From positions 4,030,001-4,094,000 of the forward strand of contig NC_067196.1 in assembly GCF_000699445.3 (NCBI RefSeq): a stretch of 64,000 nt of DNA. Direction: 5' to 3'. Position numbers and translations under genes: made by a program. This document shows positions 1-12,929 of the stretch, one piece after another (within the stretch, counting starts at the first letter, position 1; the number at the start of each line of letters is the position of its first letter). The stretch comes from Schistosoma haematobium. Taxonomy: Eukaryota > Platyhelminthes > Trematoda > Strigeidida > Schistosomatidae. Under the pieces are notes generated by a model. The model did not search any database, had not been told where the DNA came from, and was given only the letters and a program-made list of their open reading frames with translations.

Positions 1-985
1 GGTTAAGTTAGACATGAACCCATCCAGACCAGCCCAGAATTTAGAGGTACGGAGACGAATATTCCTGCGTTACTATTCGAAGAATTCAGTGGATTGTTTT
101 TGTCATTGTCTTCGCCAAGCAGAATTGTCATCTGAATACTCTCAATCAACACGTTGAAACTGGATGAGATGAACCATCTTTTACATCCACTGCTTCAATC
201 CAAAACCCAGGAACATACAGTCGTATTTTTCAGAAGCGAAGACGTCGCATTCTGAATCTTTACTCTATATTAATTACTTGCAAGTAAATTTCCCGGACTA
301 GGACCATCTGACAAAATTCGTTCATGGAACAAGATCATTATCATAACTTGTTGGCTATTTCGATAGTTACCTCTACTCTAAAACATCATACACTTGTGGC
401 TATAATCCGTTCAACCCGTGAAAAAAATACGAACATAAACTTTATATTACTAGACTTCGCAGATATTTTAAATGTACATTACTCTTGGGTGACTATATAT
501 TTAGATTAGGTAATAAAACAAGCTAGCACTAGTATAACCCGACCCATCACGTTAACTTTGTCCTTGCTTTATGCTTTGTCTTCACTTCTAACTAACTAGG
601 TGTAGATTATAGTTACTACACAATTTCACCAGAATAGCCTTTCGACACTGCACATGTTCCATTCCCACTAGCAACTAGGAATAACTGGGTGCCGACTTTT
701 GCCCTGCATTACTATAAATCTTGAGACAATTGTCTTTTCGAAGGAGTGCGTAAACATTTAGTTAAACAGTCTAACTTTATATCTCTGTCAATTATGTGTA
801 ACATGGATTTTTAGATCAACATGAATATGCTTGTAAATCGGTAGATATTTAACTATTTCTATAACAGAACCTACTTATCATGACATGGAACAATTGAGAA
901 TACCATTAGCATAACTGACGTGAACAAAACAAATACTTCTAATTTTGTCAGCACTAATATTTTAACCATCAAAGTATCATATAAC
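1..985. other. No feature recognised
   Basis: AT-rich sequence without a repeat I can match. A 61-codon plus-strand frame at 324-509 has no coding signature. Confidence 0.4.
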
Positions 986-1650
986 TCAAATGTGATAGGT
1001 GGACAACCGAATAAGAGTAGCCTGTAGATCAAAGAACTCGGGACAAAACGATGTGGTTTAATTTCCAAGTACAGACATATACACTATACTATGGGTTATA
1101 TTTTAGTTGCATAAAATTTAATGTCACTACCGGGCTGTCAGAGCTGAAGTGGAAGGTAGTTTCAGACGGTCGAAAGTTGAATACTCAGATTTGGTCGATG
1201 AAATGACGATGTGCAGATTTCGAACAGGAGATTATGACACTTAACATAAAAACACCGCTCCGAGTTATTTCCTCAAAATCTTCTTAAATTTTTTGCAGTA
1301 CCATCAAATTATTATATGACTGGATAGATTAGGGAATTCCCTACAAAACGTTTATGTTTCCCTGGTAAGCTAGCTAACAAAAACTATGTCCTGGTGGTTC
1401 TCCTTGAAAAAGTGACGAAGATTACTCGGACAATATAACTTACGTCTTCTGCAGACATATATGTCATACAATCCTCTTCACAAAATTCGTCATCGTTCGG
1501 ATTCGCAAGGGTGTTCAAAGCCAATAGTTCCATCTTCATGCGGTTATCAAGATCATGGATTTCGAGCAGGGCTGATTCTAAGAGTTTAATTCTATGAGCA
1601 ACTTGATGGTTTAGAAACCTAGCGACTGATTTCTTAATTTTGACTGACAT
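986..1650 (-). CDS. Candidate two-exon small gene, about 80 aa
   Basis: On the minus strand, exon 1 runs 1650 to 1444. It begins MSVKIKKSVARFLNHQ, reads as a charged coiled-coil-like helix with an acidic Cys-containing end (DDEFCEEDC), and stops at SAED before a consensus GTAAGT. A matching phase-0 acceptor (TTTGATCTACAG) gives exon 2 from 1021 to 986, ATLIRLSTYHI then a stop. The first exon has codon content unlike its surroundings and a strong donor. The second exon is short and less certain. I do not recognise the family. Other 3' exons beyond the window are possible. Confidence 0.4.
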
Positions 1651-2454
1651 TAACGAGCACGGTAAAAAGGTTAGATCCTTTCAAAATCCCCCGCCGTTTC
1701 GTTTAAACGACCTTGAACGGTCTCACAACAGGTAGCTCAAAATTTATCTTTGACACGAAGATTCAAGGCTCAATTGCAAATTTCAATCCTCAATAAACAT
1801 AAGTAGTGGACCGGATGTTTTCCGGGTTCCGTGTTTGATCTCGAAAGAGAATTATAAAAAGTTTTAATTACTGTTATAACATTTCAAAGCTCTAAATCAA
1901 CTGAAAATGCAACTGTTTTTGTCACGAGTCTTCAAGGAGTAACAATTGGGGTATCTTCTTAAATGGCAATAGAACTAAAATAAATATTAAACCTTCTACA
2001 TCAGAGGTCAGAGGAAGATCGTACTGCTGTTTTCTTGAGTACTGACATCTGAGTTTCTTTTGATCTTTTTGTGTTCTCCCTTTATGCGGTGGTTACGGTG
2101 GCGGTTATGAACGATATTATACAAAATTTAGTACATATAATATATTTATGACAAGCCTGTATGAGTCAACCGATTCCTCTCTCTTTATTTCTATCATTTT
2201 GGTACGGTTCTAGGTCTCTGATAACCCCTAATAAGTAGTATTCGACCTTACCTATCCTACTTATCAGTAAGGGGTTGTGGAGATGATCGAATATCATTAA
2301 GATCATGAACAGATCTGATTTCTGCTACCATTAAAACCCATGAAATTTGGAAAGCCATTATGTTTCAGTGTAGGAATTTTCCTCAGCAATGCCCATCCGT
2401 GACTCTGTGCGCAGTATTTGGGCTCAGGATCTTAGGTCTTTCGGGAGAACGCTT
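1651..2454. other. Upstream of the candidate minus-strand gene
   Basis: Possible promoter side of the gene at 986-1650. A pyrimidine/purine-mixed AT-rich stretch; I see no defined element. Confidence 0.3.
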
Positions 2455-2815
2455 CATCTTTAGACCCCTGAGCCAACATCAGCAATCTCCACAACCACTT
2501 GCTGACAATTATCTTGTGCTAACTAGTGACCGGCTTTGAGGGAAAATTTCGAGAAACTCAGTGACTCGTATAGGTGAAATGCGTAGGGTGGGAGGCAGTT
2601 ACCCACCGAAGATAATGAAAGATGGTCGCACAATGTCGTGAATTAGACACTAACATCATTGGATCATGAGTCAGTGGCCACGAGGTGAAGCGTTCATATG
2701 CGAGACTAGGGGTCCTGATTTTGATTCCCTTGTGATGGGCCATGGATGAACACTGTCAGGGGCCCAATACTATGACGAAACGACCATCCGGTGTTTCCAG
2801 GTTTTCAATGGCGAT
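2455..2815 (+). repeat. SINE-B copy, decayed
   Basis: It has the left body (AATCTCCACAACC, TAGTGACCGGC), a tRNA-like part with box A-like CAGTGGCCACGAGG, and the hammerhead end (ATGACGAAACGACC). The catalytic core is mutated. Confidence 0.6.
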
Positions 2816-2879
2816 TCATCACCCTGAAGTATGTTGATGAACATAGATGTCTGTCAGTTGAGGCAATTGTGTGTTAAAT

Positions 2880-3620
2880 TATTTTTGAGTGTCATTTACA
2901 ACTGCCGACAGGCTGGAAAGAGAAACACCTCATCATCATACCAGAGAAAAAAGATCTCAGCAAGTATGAGACCTACTGAGGCATCGCCTTACTAGTGGTA
3001 TCAGTTTTCAACAAAGTGTTACTGAACCGGATGAAAGATTCAGTATATGTCCAGCTTCAAGGTTAACAGATCGCTTTCAGTAAGAATCTGTAGCGCACAG
3101 ACCAAATCGCAACACTGCGGGTCATTGTCGAACAGTCAACTGAATGGAACTCGTCACTGTAATTTTGCTTCCTTGATCATGAGAATGCATTTTACGTTGT
3201 GGATGGAACAGTATGGAAACTTATTCGACACAATGGTGTGTCTGGGAAAATTGTCAATATCATACGGAATTCACACGACGAACTACAATGGAAAGTCGTG
3301 AATGGAGGACAGCTGACTGCCTCATTCCAAGTGAATACCGGAGTCTGACAGTGGTGCTTACTCTCTCCCTTTTTTCTCTTCTGGTGGTTGACTGAATTAC
3401 AAAGACCTCCGCATTTCAGGGAAGTTTGGGATATAATTGACAGATTAGATGGAACCAGACGATTTGGACTTCTTAGATAACGTAGTTCTTCTATCCAATA
3501 CACACGAACAAATGCAGATTAGGACAGCCAGGGCACAACAGAACATGTATCAGTTGACTTTGAAATACACAGGGAAGAAATCAAAGTCCTAAATTACGAT
3601 ACAACTATAAGGGATTGTCC
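2880..3620 (+). pseudogene. RTE-type reverse transcriptase fragment
   Basis: Across three frames the plus strand reads the RT fingers and palm. It begins TGWKEKHLIIIPEKKDLS and continues VFNKVLLNRMKDSV, TDQIATLRVIVEQSTEWNSS, WKLIRHNGVSGKIVNIIRNS and VNGGQLTD, with LFSLLVVD at 3370-3395. The order matches RTE-clade elements. Stops and frameshifts show it is dead. Confidence 0.7.
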
Positions 3621-6214
3621 AGGACAGAGTTTTAAGGCGAATTCTGATTGTGGGCCTATGCTCCTTCACGAGGGGTTACAGGCTCAAGTAAGTAAGTTAC
3701 CTGGGAAAGAAAAGTTATATATGTATTAATTATCTCTGATACCCTTTTCTCCATGCCTTCTAAACATATACGGAACCTGTATATGTATGTCACAGGAATT
3801 AGTGATATATTCTTCATAGGTAAAACGACGAAAGTTTTTCCAAACATGGTAACTTAACCATGATATTAGCGAATGCGAATTTATGATATGTCCTTTATAA
3901 AGAATGGGAATGAATCTATGTAAATAGAATCTGCAATCACTGACCATATTGATAACTAATGCCTGAATAGTTATTACTAATGATGTCATTATTGTGTATA
4001 AACTGTGAATCACCAATAGCATAATGAACGTTGTAATTGGATTCCTCTCAAATTTCATAATAATACTTGAAGTTTCTGAATCGGTTCCTGCAATTCCTCT
4101 GCAAATACTGAACGACTATGTAAAATTGTAGGAGGGTTAGAAAATGAAGGGCATTGTTTACAACGGGTAAGACACTTATAGCTACATCTTGTTAGCTGCT
4201 ATTCTATCTGTGCATTGAATTTGGTACTCACAACGAGGTCAAACCGTTTGTTTCATGACTGATCTGTTGTTTTTCAGAATTGCATTGATTAGGTTGGGAA
4301 GCTATCTATGCGTTTTCTTGTCTGTAACTTGTGGCTTCTATCAACTAATCGAAAGGCTCAAACCTTTCCAATATTCAAGTCTTTACCAGCAAAGAACTTA
4401 GCAAATTGCTGTATATGGGAAACTATGTGAACGGACAATTTACAAGTTGACGAAAAGTGTGTTTATTATTGACTTTTTCTACGATTATTCATCTGATGAA
4501 TTATTTAAATATAAATGTAACAACTTTACTCAATCCTTTGACTTTTCGCACGAGCCTGCTACAAGCGAAGAACTCGTCTCAGATTTCATGAGGGCTTGGC
4601 GAAAGCTCGTGTTATTTAGCACTATAAATCATGCTAATTTTCAACGGAATATACTGCCACAGTGAAGAAACTTATATATAAAACGTAACGTTTCGGCGAA
4701 ACTTCTAAACTGATGCACTACAATTTTTCATAACGAAACGAGTGCTTATAAGGCAAACACTTAGTTGCTCCTAACTTTCGAAAACAGTTACCCAGTGAAA
4801 CTGCCATGAGGAAAGTAAAAGTTTGAAGAAAGTTCACTGATGCATCGTTACTACTGGTAAAGGAAGAATAACATTTAGTGCAAGAAAATAAGTTTGCAAT
4901 TTGTATGTATAATGAAGTTAAAAATGCAAGCACAAAAAGCTTTTTATAGTAAACAGTTCTAGTCACATCTCCACACATTTCTTTATTTCGAGCCATGTTT
5001 TTGTCGTAAAGAAGACTTTACAAAATTAAGGTTTAGAGAAACTGGAGTCTTACCTAGTTATTGATGACTCTTTAGTAATAATTTTCACTATTCGTATCCA
5101 CTATCACCTTGAACGACTTATTACATTTATCCAATCTGCTTTTTGTGCATTCCATAGATTCGTTGGGTCTGTGAACACCGTTTTTTCCGTTTGGGGAACG
5201 AAACTGTTAAGTTATTATAAAAAGTATATGTAACGACAATCTTTCATCGGCTGCGGTGTCAAAAAATATGATTAACTATGCGGTTTATACACCGTAATCG
5301 ACCGAGTTTACTTACAAGAGCTCGTCAGAAGTGACGGCAAGGATGCCAGCATGTCACAAAAGTTCGACAGTTTTACGCGCAAATGCTTGCATCTAACATA
5401 TAGAACCTGCTGCGGTCGATCACAAACACCCAATTACCGTTTTGGTATCCCAGATAGACAAAACGCCTATTTTTGTGTTCCAGTAAAACCTAAGCTTAAA
5501 ACATACTGGCTATTTGATGTCGCCTTAAATTTCGCATAAAACAGTGACTTACATAACGTTCCGTATCCAGAACTGTTATGTTACCCTTATTGTTGTCACG
5601 TTAATTTCTGAACCTTATCAAGTTTCAACCAAATGTGGTGAGGTTCAGTAGAACAATTGGTATCTGAGATCACATTACGAGGCAACAATCGAGCCAAGGT
5701 GTGTACTACAAAACAGAGGAAATTCTTCGTTTTCTGCAATGATTTTACTGCATCAACAGACTGCTTAAATATAAGAACACACAAAACCTATGCAACCGAA
5801 CGGATGGCTGACCAGCACAGAGCAGTTAAAATACGGAATGGCTGCCTAATACTAGGCTCTTCAAGGTCATTAGAACGCAATAGTGGGTGGCCTTGAGTGA
5901 ACCTGACGTTTTTACAGCCCCAAAAATACCAAACAGAAAATCCAAATACTATTGTTTTTATAGATAAATGAATCAGTTAAATAATCAATAATGCGGAAAG
6001 AATAATGAAACAAAGGTGTAAGGATAAGAGGGATGGTGGTGGCCATCAGAACCATATTGAGAACTAGTTAATAATGTATGGTTCAAGAAGCCTATTTCCT
6101 TTCTAAAAGGGGGCAAAATAAAGTCGCAGAATATGGGGTGAGTCTCTGATTAGGTTATAAATCACCGGGTATAACTCTGGGGTGATCGCCCCACGCTGTT
6201 TATGCACAAGGTGA
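3621..6214. other. No feature recognised
   Basis: Several 60-110-codon open frames occur on both strands (3656-4058, 4447-4665, 4718-4996, 5351-5896). None has a motif, splice context or repeat match. From about 6000 it may be 5' sequence of the decayed Gypsy element. Confidence 0.35.
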
Positions 6215-6540
6215 AGAATTGGATTTGCCAGGGCTACATCACCAGTGTATTTTGAATTGTTGGCACAAGCCTGTCTTTAAACCAATACGACCTGTACTCC
6301 TTTTTTTCTGTCAGTTGTTAACCAGGAACTTGACAGATGATTCACTGAGTGTCATGAAGTCAGTAAATTATTTGACGTGGAATGGCCTCAAATTAATTTT
6401 GGGGAAGGTAAATGAAACTGTTAACATATTCACTGAAATCTCTGCTGGAGTGACAAGTGCTCCAGAGTATCAAACCTATCCACTTACCATACAAGAAGAT
6501 TTATTTGCTAAGGTAGATTGAGGAAGTTATTTTACAAAAA
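6215..6540 (+). pseudogene. Gypsy-like reverse transcriptase N-terminal fragment
   Basis: The frame holds HKPVFKPIRPV, then VNYLTWNGLKLI, and a segment ending YPLTIQEDLFAKVD. In order these match the start of Ty3/Gypsy RT domains (HKPVF..RPVP, PVNYS.WAAPIV, QYPLP...DIFA.L). A stop follows and key residues are missing, so it is a decayed copy. The integrase part of a similar element lies at 7762-8225 in the same orientation. Confidence 0.65.
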
Positions 6541-6759
6541 CTGACTTTTTGTGCATAACTTTAAGTAGCGGTTGATCCAGCCTCCCAACCATCATTAACA
6601 ATTGATACACGTAGTACCACAGTGGTATCAGTGCTGTAATGCTTCGTAGGTGGCAAGGAGAAAGCTATTCCACATCTCTCTAGAACGTTAATATCTTACT
6701 TACGGCTGCCATCATTCGCAAAGCATAGACAGCCAACCAGGATTCTTTAACCTTATCTG

Positions 6760-7760
6760 CCTTAGCCTTTCCTTACTAGATGTTTCCACGTGCCGTTCAT
6801 TCTTTTTATGCCTGACACCAAGTTCCAGCGTAATTTGTTCTTTGACCTGCCCATTTTCCTTTGTCCTTGAAAATTATAAGTTTGGCTTACTATTAGATGC
6901 AGTTTAATGAGTTCTGTAGATTGTGGCCTATCCACTTCCAGCGTCTTGACCCCATTTCTTCTTCGGCTCAAGTCCTGTTTTTTTCTCTGCCATAGTAGGT
7001 TGTTGCTGATGATATTCGGCCAACAGACCCGGAGCATGTTGCGTAGACAAGTGTTCAGGAACACCAGTACCTTTCTGATGATAACTGTTGCAGTTCTCCA
7101 CGTTTCACCTCCGTAAAATGGAAGGTTGGAGATTTTGACCTTGGTGTTGGCTGACAGTTTTTCTTGGGTTGTCGGTATGCCTCAAACATATGAATACTGC
7201 CCTTGTTCTCCCAATCTTTGCCTTCAAATCTTCATTAAATCCTCAATGTTCATCGATGGCGCTGTTCAGGTACGTGAATGTTTCCATCTCTTCCAGTGCT
7301 TCCCCATCATGTGTGATTAAGTTGGTGTTCTCTGTGCTGTATTTCAGGACTCTGTTTTTTGTATTGCGTATGTTGAGGCCTAATGCTGAATAGTCTGCTG
7401 CTACACTGGCTGTCTTCACCTGTGTTTGTTTTTGTGCATGGGATGCATGAGCTAGATCATCTGCAAAATCCGAATAGTCTAGCCACAACCAAGCTGTTCA
7501 TTATGTTCCATGCTCCCTCTGAGATATGAAGGCCTTCAACCACTTGAAGAAAGAAAAGAGTTTAGAGTAGACAGTCTTGTTTGTGACCGGTCTTCATTCG
7601 CAATCTATCTGTCAGCTGTCCTCCATGCATGCCTTTACAGTGTAGTAAGCTGATTGTGCAGGAATGAGAACACAGTGAAAATGAAAACGGAGGATCAGGT
7701 ACCACCTTCATAGTTGCGAACTTCCGTAAAATGCTGCATGGTAGGAAATCCACCTTATAT
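6760..7760 (-). pseudogene. RTE-type non-LTR retrotransposon fragment between Gypsy pieces
   Basis: On the minus strand, reading from 7760 down, one finds HGGQLTDRLRMKTGHKQDCL, then SDFADDLAHASHAQ (the YADD-like catalytic box), then the palm/thumb (EEMETFTYLNSAID). The C-terminal end follows (LRNMLRVCWPNIISN, then KNKLRWNLVSGIKRMNGTW). It is broken by frameshifts. It lies in the opposite orientation between the RT and integrase parts of the Gypsy fragment. Confidence 0.7.
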
Positions 7761-7761
7761 C

Positions 7762-8225
7762 AATGATACCTATCAAGTGCAAATCTACTTATGACTTGGG
7801 TCATGGTGATGTAATATTGCGCTTAGTGATGAATCATACATTCGAAGATGAACATAACATTATTGTTCCTATGTCAGTTGAAGATGTAAAGAAATTGCTG
7901 GTGAATACAACAAGCATCCTTCCAGCGATAGCTGCTGAAGTTACTGATCTCACTCGTAGTGACCTTATTTTAAAACAACTCGTTGTTATTATACGACATA
8001 GTTGACCTCCACGTGTAACATCTCATGGACCTATGCAGTATTATCAAAGATGCCGATCGCTATCCACTGTGACTGCATTATCTTCGCTGATCGTGCGTTG
8101 GATCCGAATAACCTACTTCCATTTGTCCTTCAACATCTTACAGGGCATTCAGGCATTGGAACAATAAGAGCTATCGCTCAAAGTTACGTATATTGGACTA
8201 ACATTGATGAAAAAATCTAAGGGGT
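7762..8225 (+). pseudogene. Gypsy-like connector and integrase zinc-finger fragment
   Basis: Two overlapping frames, separated by a frameshift near 8000, first read a retroelement connector (PAIAAEVTDLTRSDLILKQL). They then read DCIIFADRALDPNN, LQHLTGHSGIGTIRAIAQSY and VYWTNIDEKI. That is the H-x-G-H-x-G part of the HHCC finger and the Y-W-P helix typical of Ty3/Gypsy integrases. The His pair is present. The Cys pair follows out of frame (TCRKRVCLPYF). Confidence 0.7.
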
Positions 8226-10504
8226 AATGCATACATGCAGGAAACGTGTGTGTTTACCATATTTTCTTGTCACATGCCAGACTTCACATCGTTCCTTATG
8301 TTCTTTAAAGACTTAACACTTAAAATGACGTCAAGTTGTCTAAAAACTAACTCCATCGTAATTCCAGTGTATAGTGTTACCAAGGTCTGTTCAACTTGTA
8401 CCCTAGTTGTCACGAATGAACCAGTATTGAAGTCAGGGAGGAACGATGCTTTGAAGTAACCTAATTTGTATATTCGTTTAGCTGCTGGATGATGCACAAA
8501 TAAATTACCAACCAGCACGAATTACACAGATGCATCGACAATATTTCGTGTCAGATGTCAGCTTACAGTTCGTTTCTTGGTTCACGAACCCTGTGAGCAA
8601 TTATGGAATGTCTATAGCGTTTTTTAATCAAACCATTGAGTCTACTGAGCGATCGCCTGCCAGACGAAGATCCTTATGGTCTAATTCTGACGTCCGGAAG
8701 TTTGTTCTTAGCTAGTAAGTAAGCCCTTTGTAATGTCAGACCCCATTGTTTGTGACTTCGGGAAGTAAAAGATGTTGGTGTTAACGAACTACTGAAGTAA
8801 ATATGGCTGTAATCCAGGGGATTAATTATACATTGGATAGGTTCAGGATCTGTTATTTTATACACTCTTTTTTTGGAATTTGCAGTGCGTTTTTCAGAAT
8901 GTCAAGCCTGGTGCGTAACCTCCCGTAAGATTAAATAAATTGATTGACTTCCATCTTAGATTCGAATCTGGTTTGGAGAGAAGTAAAGCATAAGTCACAC
9001 AGCTTTGTTTTGGATTTAATTTTATTGATAGCTTTTAATTGGATATCTAAGGGTTATAAGTGTGGATAAAACACCTTATGTTGGTTGAAATCATTGACTA
9101 TGGGTCAGATAACTTTTGTTTTGATAGATGTATTCGTTTCCCTCAACGTTCTCTTCTTTAGAGAGGGTATGAATTTTAATAAAAACAGAGGCATAAACGC
9201 GGCGTGAAGTATCTTTTTGTGGTATTTGCACAGACTTGCGCGCTTATTACGAATTGCAAATAAAATACGTTCATTTGTGTTCATCTATTTCTACCTACCA
9301 TAAATTGCACTATTTCGGAAATCTTAGCAAATCAACTCGAATATTCTCAATTATTATACTTTTTTAACCAAAGTAATCGCAAATAAATGGACAGAAGTTT
9401 GATTAGTAAGCTTTGAGTGTTTTAGGCTATCATTTTACTGTTTCTGTTCAGTTAAGTAGATCGAACACACGGAGTCTGATTATGCCTACCGTTTTTATGA
9501 CAATTAGAGATATGTAACTGAACGATACTACAAAGAGGACGTTCTTACATTTTCTGTTAGGTTCGATGTTTTGAGGCCGTGAGGTCTGTATGTGAGTATT
9601 AGTTTTATAAAGAAGAGATATTTTTTGACGTATCTGATAGACATCTCTCCATATCAGACCTTGCTAATAACTATCAAGGACAACGTTTATAGTTTCTAGT
9701 GATTTGAGTAATCGATCGTCTTCAGTTTTCACTAATATAAAGAAGCTTCTTTTGCTTTCCAGAGTATCCGCCCACGATCTCAAATGGAAAGATAACGATC
9801 AACTATGATGGAATTATAATTAGATAAAGAATGGCGATTAGCACATTCAAACTTCCAGGGTCGTAAGTTGTACTAAAGTTAGATGAACATTAACAATATC
9901 CGCCTTTAATCCTGAGACATAAGCAAGAGCACCAATCCTCGTCGAAAGGGTTCAGTGACAATATCCTACACTATTCCAAAGGTTGAATGACACTACTGAT
10001 ACAGTTAGTTCATTCAATATAGATACTACATTCTATCGCACATATATTACTACAGTCCACTTATAATATATAAAACATATGTTTTTGGTCACTATCATTG
10101 AATAATGATGTGAAGTACAACATGAGACATTAAGAAAGTCATACAAAAGTAACAGATAAATAGAAAAACACTTTTATGCTGTTACCAATAGAGAAAAAAC
10201 AGTTTCCTAATAATCATGAAGTATCATTTGTTGAACAAATTGAAAAACTATGGAAAAGAAACTTAACACTTTTCTCATTGAACACTCAATAATTATGTAA
10301 CAATAATACATGTCTTATTTGCTAAAATACTACTGTTAAACCTAATATCAGTGTACATTTGTAATTCATGTAATCGATAAACAATACAGTGAAACTCAGA
10401 ACATGAATATCATTTGTTACAAAGATTATGAAATAGTAGTTATGACATAAATAGTTTTAATAAATCCAAATCTATTGCACAACTAAATGATTTTAGTATT
10501 AATG
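8226..10504. other. No feature recognised
   Basis: Frames at 8235-8865 on both strands are unexplained and could be more decayed retroelement. 8900-10500 is AT-rich with no long frame or known repeat. A lone acceptor-like TTTTGCTTTCCAG ends at 9762. Confidence 0.35.
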
Positions 10505-10650
10505 TACTGAATACAAGGACTGACAGGTCTTGGGTTCGATTCTCGCGGGGCGGAATCGTGGATGCACACTGCTGAGGAGTCTGGTATCAGGATGAAACGG
10601 CCATGATGGTCTAGCTTCAACTGACTCATGAATTCAATTATTAAATTACT
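10505..10650 (+). repeat. SINE-B, 5'-truncated
   Basis: It starts inside the tRNA-like part (box B GGTTCGATTCT). It has the core CTGCTGAGGAG, then GGATGAAACGGCC, but lacks the normal cleavage-site strand because the end is shortened. Confidence 0.65.
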
Positions 10651-11139
10651 AGACATTTTTCATAATATCTATCACTTCGAACGAATTGAATTTTATAGAT
10701 CATGTTGAAATTTGGTTACTAGTTTCAGTGACATGAAATAAATAGATTCCTACTAACTGAGAATCTCTAGCCACCTTATATTAACAAAGGTGTACTAATC
10801 TTTTGATCCACTAGTAATTACATCACACATTGATCAATACGATTTGATCAGTATTGAATGTTAGACAATATAGTAATGGTTAGTATTAGGTGATTAATCA
10901 GTGAAAATCACAAATCGGTATTCTTCTGACGAAGATAACTAGTAATGAAACAATAACAGCAAGAATCCATTCAAGTGTAACGTTTTAATTGAACTGTATA
11001 TTCCTTTCAGTCACTAATTTACATTATAGAAAGTAAGTTTCATACCTTGTAAGTATCTTGTAAAAGTGTCATTTTATTTATAAAGATTGATAACCATAAG
11101 TAAATTAGTAAATTTTGTTAAAATTCACAAAAATCGATT

Positions 11140-11430
11140 AATGCTAGACCATTATGGAAAACCTGAAAGCACTGGATGGTCGTTTCAGCTGTATCTGTAG
11201 ATGCAGTTACTCATTAAAGATAATGGTTGATGTTCGAGCAATATCATGAATCGACTGAAGTTAGACAATAACACCATTGGATACTAACTCAATGGTCTAG
11301 AGGTCAAGTGTTTACGCACTAGACCAATAGGTCCTGGATTCAAGTCCCGCATTTGGGATCGTGAATGCACACTGCTGACGAGTTTCACACTGGGAAGAAA
11401 CGGTCCTTCACTTCTTTCAGATTTTAAATG
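11140..11430 (+). repeat. SINE-B fold-back copy
   Basis: It begins with a reverse-oriented hammerhead end (ACCATTATGGAAAACCTGAA, 11140-11180) and then a forward copy with box A, box B-like GGATTCAAGTC and CTGCTGACGAG. The stem II region is degraded. Confidence 0.6.
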
Positions 11431-11479
11431 CTGATCCACCATTTAATATATCAATCTAAACTCAACAATGTCCGCAACC

Positions 11480-11770
11480 CTATACTAGTAATAATTACCA
11501 TGTGCTCAATAGTGACTGACTTCAAGATGGATTTGGTGAAATTGTAGTATGATTCTGTGACCAGTGCAGTTGAACCGTGTCTGATGTGCTGCAATTACAC
11601 AGTGAAGACATTAGTTGACGATTGGATGCCAATTCAGTAGTCTACACCGTAGCCATTCACCTGCAAGACCGAGAGATCGTGGATTCAAATCCCGTATGTA
11701 GAATCATGAATGCACATTACTGACAACTCGTACAAAAAACAGTTCTTCATTGTTTTCAAGTTTTTCATTT
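11480..11770 (+). repeat. SINE-B, decayed
   Basis: The left body is recognisable (ATGTGCTCAATAGTGACTGA), as are box B-like GGATTCAAATCCCG and a lost hammerhead core. Confidence 0.5.
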
Positions 11771-11969
11771 CAATTTAACTTTAACTAATTCATGAATTTT
11801 CTCAGATAAAACAAACTAAACTAATTTATACTACAATATAGATATTAAATTACATTTAAACCTATTTCATTTCTATACATAATTACACTCTGTATAAATG
11901 AAATTTCATGTTAGTTTGATTTAGAATTTTATTCTCTAATTAAGAAAACTAAAACTAATTTTTATAAAC

Positions 11970-12330
11970 TGACTAAACAAAAAATGTAAAACCGAAAACA
12001 AACAAACCCAGCAACACCGAAAAAAAACAAACAAAAATAGAAAGAAACAAACAAACAAAAAACAACGACACAAAACACCCCTTCCAACCTCCCGTCCCCA
12101 CCCCCAAATATCGTACATAAAATATTCTCATTCACTTAATCGATTTATGGAAAAAAAAATAAATAAATAAAACGTTCTACAAGGTACATAATGTTTTTTG
12201 TGATGTGAAAAATTTTTTGTTTTTTTTTCGAAAAAAAAATATTTTTTTTGTAATTTTTTTGTTGCTGTTGTTTTAATTACAATCATAAATAAAAAATGAA
12301 AGAAAAAATAAAAAAAAGATTCAGCTAATG
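11970..12330. repeat. Low-complexity block
   Basis: An A/C-only-rich strand (11970-12115, with CCCCACCCCC) is followed by long A and T runs (12150-12315). Open frames here are Phe/Cys or Lys-rich artefacts of composition. Confidence 0.8.
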
Positions 12331-12464
12331 AAACACTTGGATACAACAGATTGGTCTGATATAAATAAATTATACACTTCTCATTATTTATTTATTTATT
12401 TATTTATTTATAATAGTGATTTTGATTCATGTAAGTGAAATGAATTGTGGATTGTTTTAGAGGA

Positions 12465-12630
12465 TATCATTGTTTATCATCTGAGTTGAATGTGTTTTTG
12501 TGAGCTTGATTATTTGTCTATGGAGTTTTTATTGTTCTTCTGAACGATATCATCAGCAATATAAACTTGTCATTGTTTACTTCTTTTTATTTTGGTTGTA
12601 TCTCCTATTGATTTGATTTTTTAGTTAAGT
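12465..12630 (-). repeat. Penelope-like tail fragment, first tandem copy
   Basis: Minus-strand sequence matches the tail of the elements at 34 kb (GTTCTTCTGAACGATATCATC, then TTTGGTTGTATCTCC). It leads into a SINE-B copy. Confidence 0.45.
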
Positions 12631-12634
12631 GTTT

Positions 12635-12785
12635 GCATACGAGACCGATAGGTCTTGGGTTTGAATCCTTCGGGTCAGGATCTTCGATGCGCATTGTCGA
12701 GGAGTCCCATACTAGGATGAAACGGCCATCTAGTTCTTCTAGGTTTTCTATGTTGGTCTAGTTTCAATTGACCAATGAAATAGTT
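12635..12785 (+). repeat. SINE-B in tandem unit 1
   Basis: It has box B GGTTTGAATCC and hammerhead end TCGAGGAGTCCC..GGATGAAACGGCC. Conserved CTGANGA reads TCGAGGA here, so it is probably inactive. Confidence 0.6.
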
Positions 12786-12929
12786 AGATACAACAGTTTA
12801 GTCTGATATAAATAAATTATAAATTTCTCATTATTTATTCATTTATAATAGTGATTTTGATTCATGTAAGTGAAATGAATTGTGGATTGTTTTAGAGGAT
12901 ATCATTGTTTATCATCTGAGTTGAATGTG

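Noticed and set aside
3656..4058. 63- and 110-codon minus-strand ORFs with hydrophobic runs
   Set aside because: AT-rich DNA readily gives Ile/Phe/Tyr-rich frames. No splice context, signature or repeat match.
11936..12346. Hydrophobic Phe/Cys-rich small ORFs
   Set aside because: They are translations of A/C and A/T low-complexity tracts.
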